From: Branchipolynoe longqiensis
Taxonomy: Eukaryota > Annelida > Polychaeta > Phyllodocida > Polynoidae
Length of the DNA: 64,000 nt
Assembly (NCBI GenBank): GCA_030323885.1
Contig: CM059192.1
Span: 61,993,593-62,057,592 of the forward strand
Direction of reading: 5' to 3'
Shown: in pieces, positions 52,691-64,000 of the stretch
Layout: each line of letters opens with the position of its first letter
Position numbering within the stretch: the stretch's first letter is position 1
Notes under the pieces: model-generated
The model's database searches: none
Seen by the model: the letters and a program-made list of their open reading frames with translations, nothing else
What the model was told of the DNA's origin: nothing
Program-made: the position numbers and the translations under genes

Positions 52691-55600
52691 TACCAACGTC
52701 ATCTTATTTGATTCACACGAATACAAGCTGCTAGCCTGCCACGGAATGCGAGCTTCCTGTGGTTCAGAGGACCAATTATTCGGTTCAGCTAGAAATTCAG
52801 TTATATTTCGGCATCCATTATAATATAGAATTGGCATTGTGCTGTTTCCCAATTTCCGATCGACATGATTGATTTAAAACAGGTGATATATAACCTGACA
52901 TAACCATTAACTTGTTTCCACATTAGATGGTGATGGCTATAACTGATATTATCAACACTCTCATTATTATTAAGTAACACTCCTAAATAACAGTTTTGAT
53001 ATAAGGCATTGAATAGTCATTCTGTGACTACCCTAATTTGGTTATACAAAATTGAGATTTATGTTAATTTTCCTAACAATTACCATGATTATGCTGAAAG
53101 TAATAGTTTGTTTCTGGTAATTTGTTTTTACTACATGGTGATGTTGGTAGACAGATGCATTTCAAAGATATTGATTGCATAATTTTAAAAACAAAAGCAT
53201 TTATGTAACTCATACCTGTTAATTGCTCATATTGACAAGTGCCAATTTTGGGGGTTTTCTTTTGGTCATTTTTAGTCGCCAATAGTACGAAAAACAATGA
53301 GGTGGTTACTCTGAGGGAAAAAATAGACTTGATATATGCATAGTAGTAACAAACATTCCTGAAATACAAGTTCCTGTGTCCATTACTTTAACAAAAATAA
53401 TCGAGTGCTGTAATGTGGGTTTCATGCAAAATGCAACCCAAAAAAGGGTGATTTAAGGGGGGGGGGAAAATCAAATTTGGGAATATTAAAAACCGTATAA
53501 TTTGTTAACTGATCATCCGAGTTTAATCAACTGTGTGTCTTCTTTCTTCTCCTGATACAAGCTGTCGAACTGCATTACAATATAGTACTTTCCATTGAGT
53601 TGCAAAAACGAGTTGGGACATCTAATGATAGTTAGTAAATCAATGTTACCGTCATTTCTAAATGCTGCATTACGCCTACAGATGTGTGAAAAGACTTGAG
53701 GCGATTTCGCTGCTCGGCCTACACTAGGACATCACCATTTCAGTTGTCTGTCACAGATTTGCGTGTCGCTATGACAAATTGACAGGTGCCCAAGGGGCTA
53801 TAGAAACGTGCCAGCAGACACAGTCGACCGTTCACCCGGAGGACGAGCCTGCTTAATGGCGCCTCTACATAACGATGATATATAGACGATGTTGTTTTGT
53901 GGTTGTTTAAGCCGGGTCCCGCATACAATTCAGTATGCCGACATGACATCACCAGTCACAAAGGAGGCATGTCTGGGTAGCTTCCACTGTACCGTGGGCA
54001 TTACACCAGCTGAATTTTCAATACCAAAGTGACAATATCAGGACGCCATGTCTATTCATTAAACTCATAACCGTCTTAGCTAAATTCGGGGGTAGGGTGA
54101 ATGGGAGGGAGGGGGGGACGTGTGATTCAAATGGAAGGAGAGTGTCATTCCAATGTGTGACTTCCATAACGACAAATGTTGCTTCAAGGCAATGACATTC
54201 TAGAAATTACACATTAGCTTAGGATTAATAAAAAGCTGCCCATAACCTCATGTACTTAATCAAAAATATCTACAATTCTCAAACTCATGGTGTGATGCTA
54301 CATTGACCGCCATACTGTTTAAGACGAAACTTTACCCACATGATAACTATTCCAAACTTAACTGAAAGCGCACTTGTTCCAGCCTAGTACTAATGGGTTG
54401 GGATAGCCGCATGTCACTTTGTTTGGGTGGGCCCGGTTTGAGTGGCAGCCCTGGAAGTTCTGTACAGACGTGCTTTGCCTTTTGTTGCATGGCCGGTGTA
54501 CCAGGAAATCGCAAACCCCTGGAGATCACACACCATAGGGTTTGCCATTTCCCAGGAAATCACAACCCCTCCCCACTGGAAATCACAAACCCCCCATGCT
54601 TTATAGCATTTTGTAATATTCAACTAATACACTAGTAAATGGTTTAAATAATGGATGAATAGAATTTGGAATATTAAAATGGTTCTATTTACTGTATGCA
54701 GTGACTGAAGTTGGAACTAAAAAGGCCACTTTGATAACGACATCGTTTACATTGCCGATCCTGAAACTGAGTGATAATACCAGGATATTGCCACACCTCT
54801 TTACCCGGCCTTTACAATGGCCACAGTGGTGACATCTGTGAATAAAGGCCGTTTTCAGCGCATGTGCAGTCGCGATTACAAACTGGACTATCACAAAGAT
54901 GTTTTCATTAGGATAAAGACTGCCAAACATGGGGGCGGGGGGGGGGGGGGGGGGAAATATGTCATTTCCTAGGAAATCACAAGTGAGGGTTTGCGACTTA
55001 CAAGGTTTGCTACACCAGTACTACAGGCCCAGCTGTTCCAGCGTCTGCGTTCGGTTGAAATCCGACCGATGAGACCACATGGGCCTAGCTCAGCAGGTAC
55101 ACGAGCAGTCTACAGCATGCCTGGTGTCAGGTGTAGATGGTGGGCAGGAGGAATACTCGGAATTAAACAGAATGGTAGGATTCGTACTATTACCCGCTCA
55201 GAGGAGCACGCACGTGCGGGTGGGAGGCCACCCCCACCAAGCTTACACTACATGACATGACATGTATGGCATTATACATTGCCCCACAAGCAATTCAGTG
55301 TCCCCCTCTCCCATGTCCATTAGATGTATTGATTTTCTCCCACTTCTCCCACAAAGTGTAATTTCTTGTTCCCACCAGCATGACAATATCTGCAAACGCC
55401 CAGGAGGAGGCGTTTTTTGTAGTCATCATGCCCTGGCTGTCAGTCATTGGAATATACCCTGTGTCCCTTACCATCAAGCATCAGACTAACCAATTACTAG
55501 TGTTGCACAAGACTGGCAAACATGTCGTGTGACATGTGAATTCATTCTCCAAATTTGAAAATGGTCTAAAAGTCGTAAAGATTATGTCAAATTAGGTAAC

Positions 55601-56089
55601 AACAAAACCACCAGGGCCTTCTGTCACGTGATGCCATGACGTGCGACCACCTGCACTTTATTACGTTCCTGATGCATGGAGTATACCTAAGTTGATGCAC
55701 ACTATTTAGGATAGCGTTGTCAGATCGCCACACAACTGCGCGTAGACTGGGTGGTGCCTAGTATATCCAGTAGGGCTTCACCCAAGTCGGCCGTCAGCGC
55801 TCTGTCGCCTAGGTTACGGCAGTTATGTGAAAATCAATTACGGCATGTGAATTGGGGACGAGGTGATGCCAGCCCACATAACGGTCACGTCGGGAGGCTC
55901 CGGTCCCCATTATGTTACAGCGTGTCGCACACACTCTGCCCCAGCCTACATAATGTACAAATAGTTCACACCTCCCAACAACTCAACACCCTTATGGTAA
56001 AAGCCAGCCACACACATCGCGTTCACACAGATGCCCAGGGCTGTGAAAGTACAACGTCTGAAGGCTTTGACTTCTGGTTACCGAATAAC
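52691..56089. other. Unassigned 3.4-kb stretch
   Basis: No exon or classified transposon was recognised. It includes G/C homopolymer tracts (54928-54953) and short repeats of GGAAATCACAAACCCC at 54506-54600 with a related word at 54967. Confidence 0.45.
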
Positions 56090-57500
56090 TTTATTCCCCA
56101 TCCAGGGATCAGAACAGCCGGCACCCACGCGCCTAATCACACGACCTGACCTGAATAGATTGGCTGCGCTTGTGTCAGTGTTTAGATTCTCCTGAATTGC
56201 TGGTGCGTTCTGCGCCTGCCCAACTAGTTCGGTTTGTGGCACCTCACACACCCTTATTATTTGTATCCTTTTCCTGTGTATAATATTTCCTGACTCGTTT
56301 GATATCTGATATTCCCTTCCCGAAATACCTGTACGTCCCAAAACTATCCCCCTTTTCCATTCCCACCAAGTGATTTTTTAACTTAATACTGTCACTAGGC
56401 CTTATGGACTTGTGGGCCTTGCCACACTTTTTGTCGTGAAAAGCCTTCTGGCTTTGTTGTTGTTTTGATGTTTGTGCCCCCTTTGCCGCTTTGTGTTTCA
56501 GGTTTTAGATTAGATTTAACTGTCAGACTTCTCTACCTCAATCTCCTGCTCATGAGCAGTTGCGCTGGGGACGCATCAAGCAACGATAGGGGTGTGTTTC
56601 TGTAGTTTTACAAAGCTAACTGCTTCGGGGGTATTGGTGACTTGAGTATGTGGCTGAAAAGCCATAGTGTTGCGCGAACCCATTATATTTGTGGCTTTTA
56701 AATTGTGGCCCATTATCCGATTTTCTTTCAATGCCTCAATTATGGTAGCAGAAGATGTGTCTTTACAGTGTGTGACTTCAGGGTATTTTGTGTAGTAGTC
56801 TACTGTTATCAGAGCCTGTCCTGATATGACCTTAGATGTTGCTAGGACGTAAAGCAACAACAAACAAACAAACAAACTGTTATCAGATAATTTCTGTGGT
56901 TCAGTCGAAAAGGTCACCACCCAGTTTTTTGTACGGTTGGCATGCTGTCCACCGGTGCGCGGAACTGCATACTTGTTCAGGTCAATTTCCTGTCTCCACG
57001 TCCGTTTTGTTCCTCCTCCAGTTGGTTGGCACTGAATTTGCTCAATTCTCACGTATTTATGCACTGTTCAAGCGTGAGATCAGCGGTTTGCAGCATTTTA
57101 TTTTCACACTGGCGACTAGACGATCGCACAAAAGCAAGTCTTCGATGCGCCCATATTTGCAGTCCTTGATTCTGCCTCTGAGTGCCGTAACATAGGTGGA
57201 CATGTTCTCAGCGGCCCAATTGTGCGAAATAAAATGATACCGGGTAATTATTAAGTTTGATTTACAGGTGCAGTACGTTTTGAAGGCCCCTGTGACTGTG
57301 AGCGCATCGATCTGGTCTTGGTCACTGACTGCGAAGACCATATTTGCAAAGACTTTCTGTGCTTCTTCGCTGGCGACATGCAGAAATATGCAACATTGTA
57401 CCCGTTCGGTTCTTGTGACAACTCCTGCTGCCATAGCATATATGTCCTATGCTCTGACCCATGTTTTCCAGTTGGATCTTGCATTGTTACTTAGAATCAC
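56090..57500 (-). pseudogene. Ty3/Gypsy relic: gag fused to integrase end, RT absent
   Basis: On the minus strand, 57480-57057 is gag-like: FLHVASEEAQKVFANMVF, then RYHFISHNWAAENMSTYVTA and CKYGRIEDLLLCDRLVAS, the pattern of the Gypsy capsid C-terminal region. After an unclear stretch comes the integrase core fragment ALITVDYYTKYPEVTHCKD (about 56815-56740), then the integrase C-terminal region with HDKKCGKAHKSIRPSDSI, GRTGISGREYQISNE and IIHRKRIQIIRV (about 56450-56240). Protease, RT, RNase H and most of the integrase are deleted. A SINE tail interrupts it at 56814-56876. Confidence 0.72.
56814..56876 (+). mobile_element. 63-bp SINE-A tail inserted in the Gypsy relic
   Basis: GCCTGTCCTGATATGACCTT through (CAAA)n. 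Flanked by CTGTTATCAGA at 56803-56813 and 56877-56887, an exact 11-bp target duplication. Confidence 0.9.
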
Positions 57501-57527
57501 AGACTGAACGAGGCTATGTTTGTGTCT

Positions 57528-57690
57528 AAGGGCCGTATGCATGGGCTGGTGCTACGCTTAGCCAGTGCTACACGCTAGCTCTGTGTTAGCTATCCGTGGC
57601 TAGGAGGGCCTTGGTGAATTAGGTCAAGCCGTATGCACCGATGTCCAAACCGGCTCGGATAGCTAACCGTGTACTTATTTATAGATTTGG
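57528..57690. repeat. Possible end of a TIR element
   Basis: TAAGGGCCGTATGCATGGGC with GCTAGC/TAGCTA-rich words resembles the ends of the other TIR elements, but no matching right end was found. Confidence 0.3.
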
Positions 57691-57714
57691 GAAATCCCTC
57701 TGAGCCTGTTGGCC

Positions 57715-58160
57715 GACGGCGATAATATCGGTTCGAATTTAGGGTTAAATTGATTTTTTTTAAATTCACTTATTGCGTATGTAATTCCGTTAAATATGAT
57801 AGCATCGAACAGATTTGGGCCTAATATATTGCCGCCGATTTGTTTAGTTTACATTCGTCGATTTGACAATATTAATATTGCTGCCGATGTGGCGGCGTTA
57901 ATATCGGTTCAAATTGATCAAATTTCACTTATGGTATATGTAATTCTGTTAAATATGACAGCATTGAATAGATTTGGGCCTAACATATTGCTGCCGTCGC
58001 GGTGACGATCTGTTTTGTTGATATTCGACAGTATGGATATCGACGACGACGATTTGTTTAGTTTACATACGTCGATTCGACAATATTATCATCACCGCCG
58101 ATGTAGCTGCGGCGTTAATATCGGTTCGAATTTAGGGTTAATTTGATCAAATTTCACTTA
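57715..58160. repeat. CGATTCGAC-type repeat, about three units
   Basis: GGCGTTAATATCGGTTC and TAATTCTGTTAAATATGA and ACATTCGTCGATTTGACAAT recur in the same order, inverted relative to 45900-46290. Confidence 0.65.
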
Positions 58161-58433
58161 TGGGTACCGACTTGTGACAGTGAACACTCATGGTGACTTA
58201 ATAGTGCAGCCCCACTGGGAGACCATGCCCCCAGCACCATGACCTGATATCCCACTCAGTCACACTATCCTGACACTGAGCCAACCAGTCCTTGAATTAT
58301 CCTAATAATGCCAAGCATCTGGCTGGGAAACGACAAGTATAGATTTTAGCCCACAAACCCATGGGTTCGGATCCCCCAATCTCCCAAAACAGGAGACGGA
58401 TGCTCAACTCATTCAGCCATCCTGTCTGGTCAC
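58160..58433 (-). mobile_element. SINE-A lacking the 3' tail
   Basis: From GGGTACCGACTTGTGACAGT to the head region (minus strand ATGGCTGAATGAGTTGAGCA). It abuts the CGATTCGAC repeat on its left; the LINE-like tail is missing. Confidence 0.75.
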
Positions 58434-59340
58434 AGGCAATGAGGGAGGTGAGGTTTGTCTGTTCAGGTTTGTCGGTGTCTCTATGCGTCTGTCCCTCTAC
58501 GTATACGATACTGTGGGAGGCAAGGTTTGTGCATGTGTTCAAGTGTTCGTGTGTTTATGATCCGGAGTGTTAGTCATGTTACCTCGAGCCCCGCATACTG
58601 GGAACTGCTCTACAAGCTGGTGTTGCGTCCAGCTACCAGCACACATAGATGAGTGACCAGGCAGGAAGGCACTGTTGCGGCATGTTTACTGCGGGGTTGT
58701 GATCTAATCAGCCATACTCAGTCTCACCCCAGAGACCGCACTGGATGGGTCAAGCAGAAAAGGTCTTCTTAAACAGATGCACATACCAATTCACATCTCC
58801 CTATTGCACACAGGTACAATGGAATCTAATTGGTCATACATGATGCATCATTCTCAGAAACTGTACCACATTGTTGGTTTCCGCATTACATTGTTAATGA
58901 TTCTGCCTTCTTTTTGAGTGGTAGTAAGTCAAATAGTTATTTTTGACTGTGTTAGCAATACTACATGTATTTAATCTATCCCACAAAGTGTATAAAAAAA
59001 TACGCTTATATAATTTGTGCTAAAGTGAAAATTTGCATATCGACACCATATATCTACCCAAATGGTTTTTTCCAACTTTTCCTGTAAGAATCTTTTCACT
59101 TAACTATAAGTATAATCAATAAAATCTTGTTTGGATTTGTTGTGTGTGTTCAAATGATTGATTGATGGTTGCTTTACGCCGTGTCAGCAGCATAGGCCAT
59201 ATTCATGGCGAGAAATGTTTGTTTTTTGTTCAAATGATGATACGGATGGATGTTACATGGTTAATTTTAACACATTTCTCAATTTGTTCATGAGATAACA
59301 AATCAAAAGGTGGAGAGATAACATTTCAATTCTGACATGT
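58434..59340. other. Unassigned sequence
   Basis: A TCATTCTCAGAAACTGTACC at 58847-58866 resembles the terminus of the 29036-30009 element, but no partner end was found. Confidence 0.35.
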
Positions 59341-59344
59341 GCAC

Positions 59345-60262
59345 AACATCATCATCATCAATGGGTGCCGTCTTCTCGAAGGTTGGCTGCAATGGACCTC
59401 CATCTCTTCCTGTCATTCGTTCCTCTCACGCATTTCGGATAGCTCATTGCTGTCCACTCAGTGATGTTGTCCATCCATGTTGTTCTCCTTCTCCCTCTTG
59501 GTCTTTTCCCTTCTATATTCCCTTACAGTATTCTTCTCTGTGATTCCTGGTGTTGTATCAGGTGGCCAAAGTATTTAATTTTTCTGTTTTTGATCGTTTG
59601 TGTTATCTGTCTCTTTATTTTCATTCTTGTTAGGACCTCCACGTTGCTTATCATTGCTGTCCATGGAATTTTTAACATTCTTCTGTATTGCCACATTTCA
59701 AATGCCTCGAGCTTTGTTATTGCTTTCTTCAAAGTCCATGTCTCGCAGCAATATAAAAGTGTAGACCACACATAGCAGTTTAGCAGTCGCAGTCTTGTTT
59801 TTATATTTATGTCTCTAGATGTTAATACTTTCTGCATCTTTAGAAATGTTGTTTTGGCAATGTTTATTCTCTGTTTAATCTCTCTTTCACATCCGCCATC
59901 ACTAGTAATTAAATGGCCCAGATACACAAATGACTCTACCTGCTCCAAGATTACACCATTAACTTTTATCTCTGCTCTTGGTTTGTATTCCTTTCTGCTG
60001 ACAACCATGGATTTTGTCTTCTTTACATTCATTTTGAGGCCACATCTCTCACTTTTTTCCTTTACTTCATCCAATATATCTTGTAGTCGATTTGACGTTA
60101 AGGCTAGCAGTGCTGTATCGTCTGCGTATCTTGTGTTATTGATATTTCCACCTGCAACATTTATTCCTATGATGTCATCTATTTCTCTGAAAATCATTTC
60201 CGTATAAATGTTGAAAAGACTAGGTGATAGAACACATCCTTGTCGCACTCCACATTTGACCG
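59345..60262 (-). pseudogene. LINE reverse transcriptase C-terminal relic
   Basis: A 241-codon frame (59523-60248) begins at the box MRQGCVLSPSLFNIYTEMIF and continues through the active site RYADDTALLAL, LKMNVKKTKSMVVSRKE and ESFVYLGHLITSDGGCE to YVWSTLLYCCETWTLKK and KIKYFGHLIQ. The 3' end continues in another frame to a RWRSIAANLREDGTH-like terminus near 59345. It is the same kind of non-LTR element as at 35560-37260 but a distinct, diverged copy. The N-terminal RT part and endonuclease are missing, as expected for 5' truncation on integration. Confidence 0.88.
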
Positions 60263-60570
60263 AATTCTGCTAATATTTGAAATATTTTCTATTATTTGGA
60301 ATTTTTCATTTCCATGTCACAAACATGGTACATATATGTAATGTGGTTTAAAAAAGAAGCCAAGTGACAGCTGTACAATCTGTGTATGTTGACATGCAGT
60401 ATTTAATTGTTGCAACAATTGTTAAATTGTTGCTAAATCTGCCATAGGCAAGTAGACATAAAAACCTAAAGTGGCTCTAACATGACCAAATCAATATTAC
60501 TTATTCACAATTATTATGATCCAATATAACTAGTCATAATTATTGGGGGTGGGGGTGGGAGGGGGAGGAG

Positions 60571-60812
60571 TCTCATCCTGGCAGCATCTAAGATCATAAT
60601 TATCAAGATGGGTCCCGAGTTGTGACAGTGAGCACTCATGGTGACTTTATAGTGATGCCACACTGGGAGACTAGGCCGCCATCACCACAACCGGATGTCC
60701 CACCCAGTCACATTATCCTGATACTGAGCTAACCAGTCCTTGCCATATCCTAGTAATACCGAGCAACAGGCTATGTAGTAACAAGTATCAATTTTGTGAG
60801 TCATTGGTTTCC
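60571..60812 (-). mobile_element. SINE-A, diverged, head-truncated
   Basis: CATCCTGGCAGCATCTAAGA to TTTGTGAGTCATTGGTTTCC, with body blocks in the usual order. The tRNA-like head is absent. Confidence 0.75.
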
Positions 60813-61507
60813 ACTTAGTCACATTATCCGGATAGTGAGGTCAATGATACTACTAACTGTACTATATATGTTAAAATACAGCTTTCAATGCATTTATATC
60901 ACATATTATTTGTCTAGCATATAGGTTTTGGACAGGAGACATAACTCACACAACATGGTAGTGTTTATTTAAAAACTTTAAATGTTACGCACATTTGTCT
61001 TCGAAAAACCCTATTAAAATAAATGTTAAGCACAAATGTGAAATTTCTGCCCAGTAATATTGAGTGGACAATTTCTAGTAAATCAAATCAAGGGGTCATC
61101 ATAGGTACAGGAGGCATCTATAAGTAGGTATCCCAAGTGCCTTGCCAATCCACCAATAATCTCTATGTGGAGCCTTAAAATTCATTTTCAATCTGTTGGT
61201 GTGTTCATCAATTGAAATAAAATCTATACCAAAATATAGCTTTCTATTTCTTCTTTCTAATAGTACCATCCACATTAGGATATGCCTTTGTTCAGCTATA
61301 AAGAAAACCAATGCTTTGTCAAGTCCATCTATGTAGAAAAATCACCTTTTGTTTCAACTAACTTATGCATGAAATTTTACACTGCTTCTTCAAACCTCCG
61401 GCACCCATTCACCAGAGCTAGGCATCATCATGCCAAAGGTATCATTTTGTTGCCAATACTACAGGCCATATGTTCATATTTTGTTTTTGAATAAATTCTT
61501 TGTCTAT
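60813..61507. other. Unassigned sequence
   Basis: AT-rich, no gene or classified repeat recognised. Confidence 0.4.
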
Positions 61508-62930
61508 CTATTTTAAATTTGAATTAAAAATGTATGCCACCAATGGGGTTGTTGACACGTCTCCGTGTGTCATAAGTGGTCCTCGATGCTGAAGATTTCC
61601 TATTTCCCTTGGTATTGTCATGCTGTCTCTCACTCCTATCGCTATTGCTGCCAGCCATGGTTGTGTGTCCCAATCTGGTACTATTAGAATGGCATGAGCG
61701 TGATCCATCTTGATCTTGCGAACCACTCTGCTGATAATACTGAATGGTGGAAATATATAATAAAATAAATTATCATTTCAGTCCATGGAAAAAACAGCAA
61801 CTCTCCAGGCATACGGTTCCGGATGCCAAGAGACATACCTATCAAGTTTGTTATTATTACGTGAAGCAGATAGATCAACTTGTGGTTTTCCCCATTTTTT
61901 GACAAATTTTGTTTCAAATGTTGTCATTCAATGACCATTGTAAATGATCATGAAAATGTTGACTCTTCTTATCTGCTAATGTATTTTGACTGCCTGGGAT
62001 ATGGGCCACTGTTAACCATATCCGTTTCTCTTAGGCCCAGTTCCAAATAAGTTTGGCCATGCTATTGCACGCTTTTGAGCGGGTACCCCCCTATTCCTAA
62101 TATAGGCCATCGCCGTAGTGTTATGTTAACACCCGTACATGAAACTTAGGAACTCATACCAAACTTCTCAAGCCTAAGTAAATAGCTCTTAATTCCAACA
62201 CATTAATGTGATCGGAAGACTTATATTCGAGGCAACGTCCTCCTGTTGCTTTATTACCACTATGAGCTCCCTATCCTTCTAAGGAAGCATCTGTAGTTAC
62301 TACCGTATTCGGCTCCCCCATTCTAATCGGGTTGGGTGAAATATGCAAATGTACTAACCACTCAATATCTTCAATACCTTCTTGAGAAATAGCCATTTTT
62401 CTCTCAAAGTTAGCTTTGGTACAAGCCAACGCTAAAATCTTATCAATTTCGAGTGATTTAATGTGAGCCTTCCCATATAAAATAGCCGGCGCGTAAGCTG
62501 TCATTAGACCTACCAAAACTGCAACTTGTCTAATTTTTGGTTTATTGAAACCAAGCAGGTGTTCTGCAGTGATTTTAAACTTATCTTTCTTTTGTGGTGT
62601 AAGCGTTATGGTCATCTTAACCGTGTCAATAAAGAATCCTAAACATTTTAAGTTCTTAGTTGGTGTAAAAACAGACTTTGTTTCACGAACCAAAAATCCT
62701 AGTTTCGTAAATGTTTGACAAAGATCATTTACTGCTTGTTGACACGCTTGTTCTGTGTGGGCAACAATAAATGAATCATCAATGTAAGGAAACATAATAT
62801 GTCCCTTATGTGCCATCAACGAAAAAATCTGTTTTAGCAACTTTGTAAATAATCGGGGTGCACAAGCTAATCCATTTGGCATACATGTAAACTCAAAAAG
62901 TTGGTCATTCCAAATAAATCGCAAGTTTGG
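61508..62930 (-). pseudogene. DIRS RT/RNase H relic (copy 4)
   Basis: The minus strand holds 217 open codons at 62271-62924: RFIWNDQLFEFTCMPNGLAC, then the active site YIDDSFIVAH and the RNase H start VVTTDASLEG. It then breaks and continues in other frames to VPDWDTQPWLAAI near 61650. It aligns from about residue 196 to 630 of the complete RT/RNase H. Around 62040-62260, where RNase H motifs 2 and 3 should be, the frame is lost. No gag, recombinase or terminal repeats are attached. It is more diverged from copy 1 than copy 2 is. Confidence 0.88.
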
Positions 62931-64000
62931 ATGTCGTATGAGAACCCAAGCAGATGACCTAGGTCAACCAGCACCAACAGGTGAGACAAGTTTAGTGCCA
63001 ATGTGCCATAAATAGAGGGAGGGGGACAAGTAACCTTTTCTACATGGAATAATTCAAATCAATAGGCAAAAACCGTGTGTACATTTAGTTGTGCCCTAAG
63101 CTAATCGCACCCAAATTGGACTAATACCGTCACACTACGGTCAGTTTCCCTAAACTCAGCCAACGGAATAATCTACATGTGCTTTATACTAGGTATCCCA
63201 AGTGAAATTTTGTATGAGTTCGGAGTTTGATATAAATGATTCCATCTGTTAGTATATGCAATTCGAAATACAATGATACTTCATTTGTCAAAATCGGTCA
63301 AGTATTAAGGCAAATACAGCCTTTTTAAATTTTACTAACCCTACTTGAAATCGGTCACGCTGCAAAGTCTAAAAGATAGCATTTTTGATGGTCTCCAAAA
63401 TTTAAAGGGATCACCCAGCTTGCTCCACAAGGCAGAGGCTAAGAGTCCCTGGTCTGTACACAGTGTATATACAGTTACAGGGGCATGGGGTGGCTAGTTT
63501 AAAAAATATAGACCTTCAAACTTGGTAAAAATAGCATTTTCCTTGAATTCACCATTTGTGAAATTAGGCCCCAGAGCACTTTTTCGAGTGCGCTGGTGGT
63601 AAAAATTGCCACCCAAATTGATTCTTTTCTAATTATCCCGGGCCTATGGGGTAGTGCTAGTAACTCTATTTTTTTTCAAGGCCCCAAACCATGGGACCAA
63701 TTAAAATAAATAGGCTGAAAACACCCGAGAGCCAGTTTTGGCAGGTGATAAAATTTGGTGAAAAACTGGCTTTTTGGAAAAGTTTGAAAAATCACAGAAC
63801 AAAAACTGTACAATGGAATTGGATGAACTTTTCAGGTGCTATTCATCTTTATCAGATACTTCAATACATCCATAACAACATACATTACAAAACAGTTAAA
63901 TATTTTATAAGTGAGGAGAAAGAATGCACATTTTACCAAAATCATGAAAAATGTTGAGTTTGAAAAAAATTATAGCTCCCAAAATTAAAACTAAGGAAAT
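62931..64000. other. Unassigned sequence to the window end
   Basis: No repeat family recognised. An 88-codon plus-strand frame at 63691-63957 is lysine/asparagine-rich, in AT-rich sequence, and resembles nothing I know. Confidence 0.35.

Overview
This is a eukaryotic, metazoan window that is mostly repeats. Only four pieces of ordinary host genes are visible, all on the minus strand: two exons of a calsyntenin (cadherin-domain) gene at 260-468 and 3592-3781, and two exons of a Smurf-type HECT ubiquitin ligase (C2-domain part) at 14547-14655 and 40259-40297. Each has consensus splice sites, and the reading phases match between neighbouring exons. Introns of many kilobases, DIRS retrotransposons, and tRNA-derived SINEs whose 3' ends carry the AACAACAAACAAAC-type tail and the CCTTAGATGTTGCTAGGACG core familiar from molluscan genomes suggest a mollusc, most likely a gastropod. 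That assignment is inference.

Layout. 0-3.8 kb: calsyntenin exons with an intron holding SINE and composite repeats. 3.8-8.7 kb: AT-rich dispersed repeats, a 68-bp satellite (5771-6487), a second SINE family and a truncated DIRS end that runs into a gap of exactly 500 N (8700-9199). 9.2-10.1 kb: two MITEs back to back sharing a 9-bp target site. 11.2-12.2 kb: a LINE endonuclease relic. 12.8-13.9 kb: a TIR element whose interior is a foldback 15-bp minisatellite. 14.5 kb: Smurf exon. 15.9-21.3 kb: a structurally complete DIRS element (gag-like, RT/RNase H and tyrosine recombinase, with inverted terminal repeats). 22.9-25.0 kb: gag-protease relic of a Ty3/Gypsy-like element. 25.5-31.7 kb: an old DIRS copy shredded by several later insertions, including one that splits an (ATGT)n microsatellite. 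33-35 kb: short duplications and dispersed repeats. 35.6-37.3 kb: LINE reverse transcriptase with an internal duplication. 37.7-40.0 kb: TIR elements and AT-rich repeats. 40.26 kb: Smurf micro-exon. 41-52.6 kb: dense TIR elements, SINEs and minisatellites. 56-57.5 kb: second Gypsy relic. 59.3-60.3 kb: second LINE RT relic. 61.5-62.9 kb: fourth DIRS relic.

There is no operon, CRISPR array, rRNA or convincing functional tRNA gene. I did not find a clear new biological system. The most unusual signals are structural: same-target tandem MITE insertion, a foldback minisatellite inside a TIR element, a family of TIR elements with CGT-rich interiors and TTA/TAA target duplications, very short SINE tails inserted with target duplications, and an arbitrary-length gap that separates two same-strand host genes, each of which looks incomplete on the gap side.
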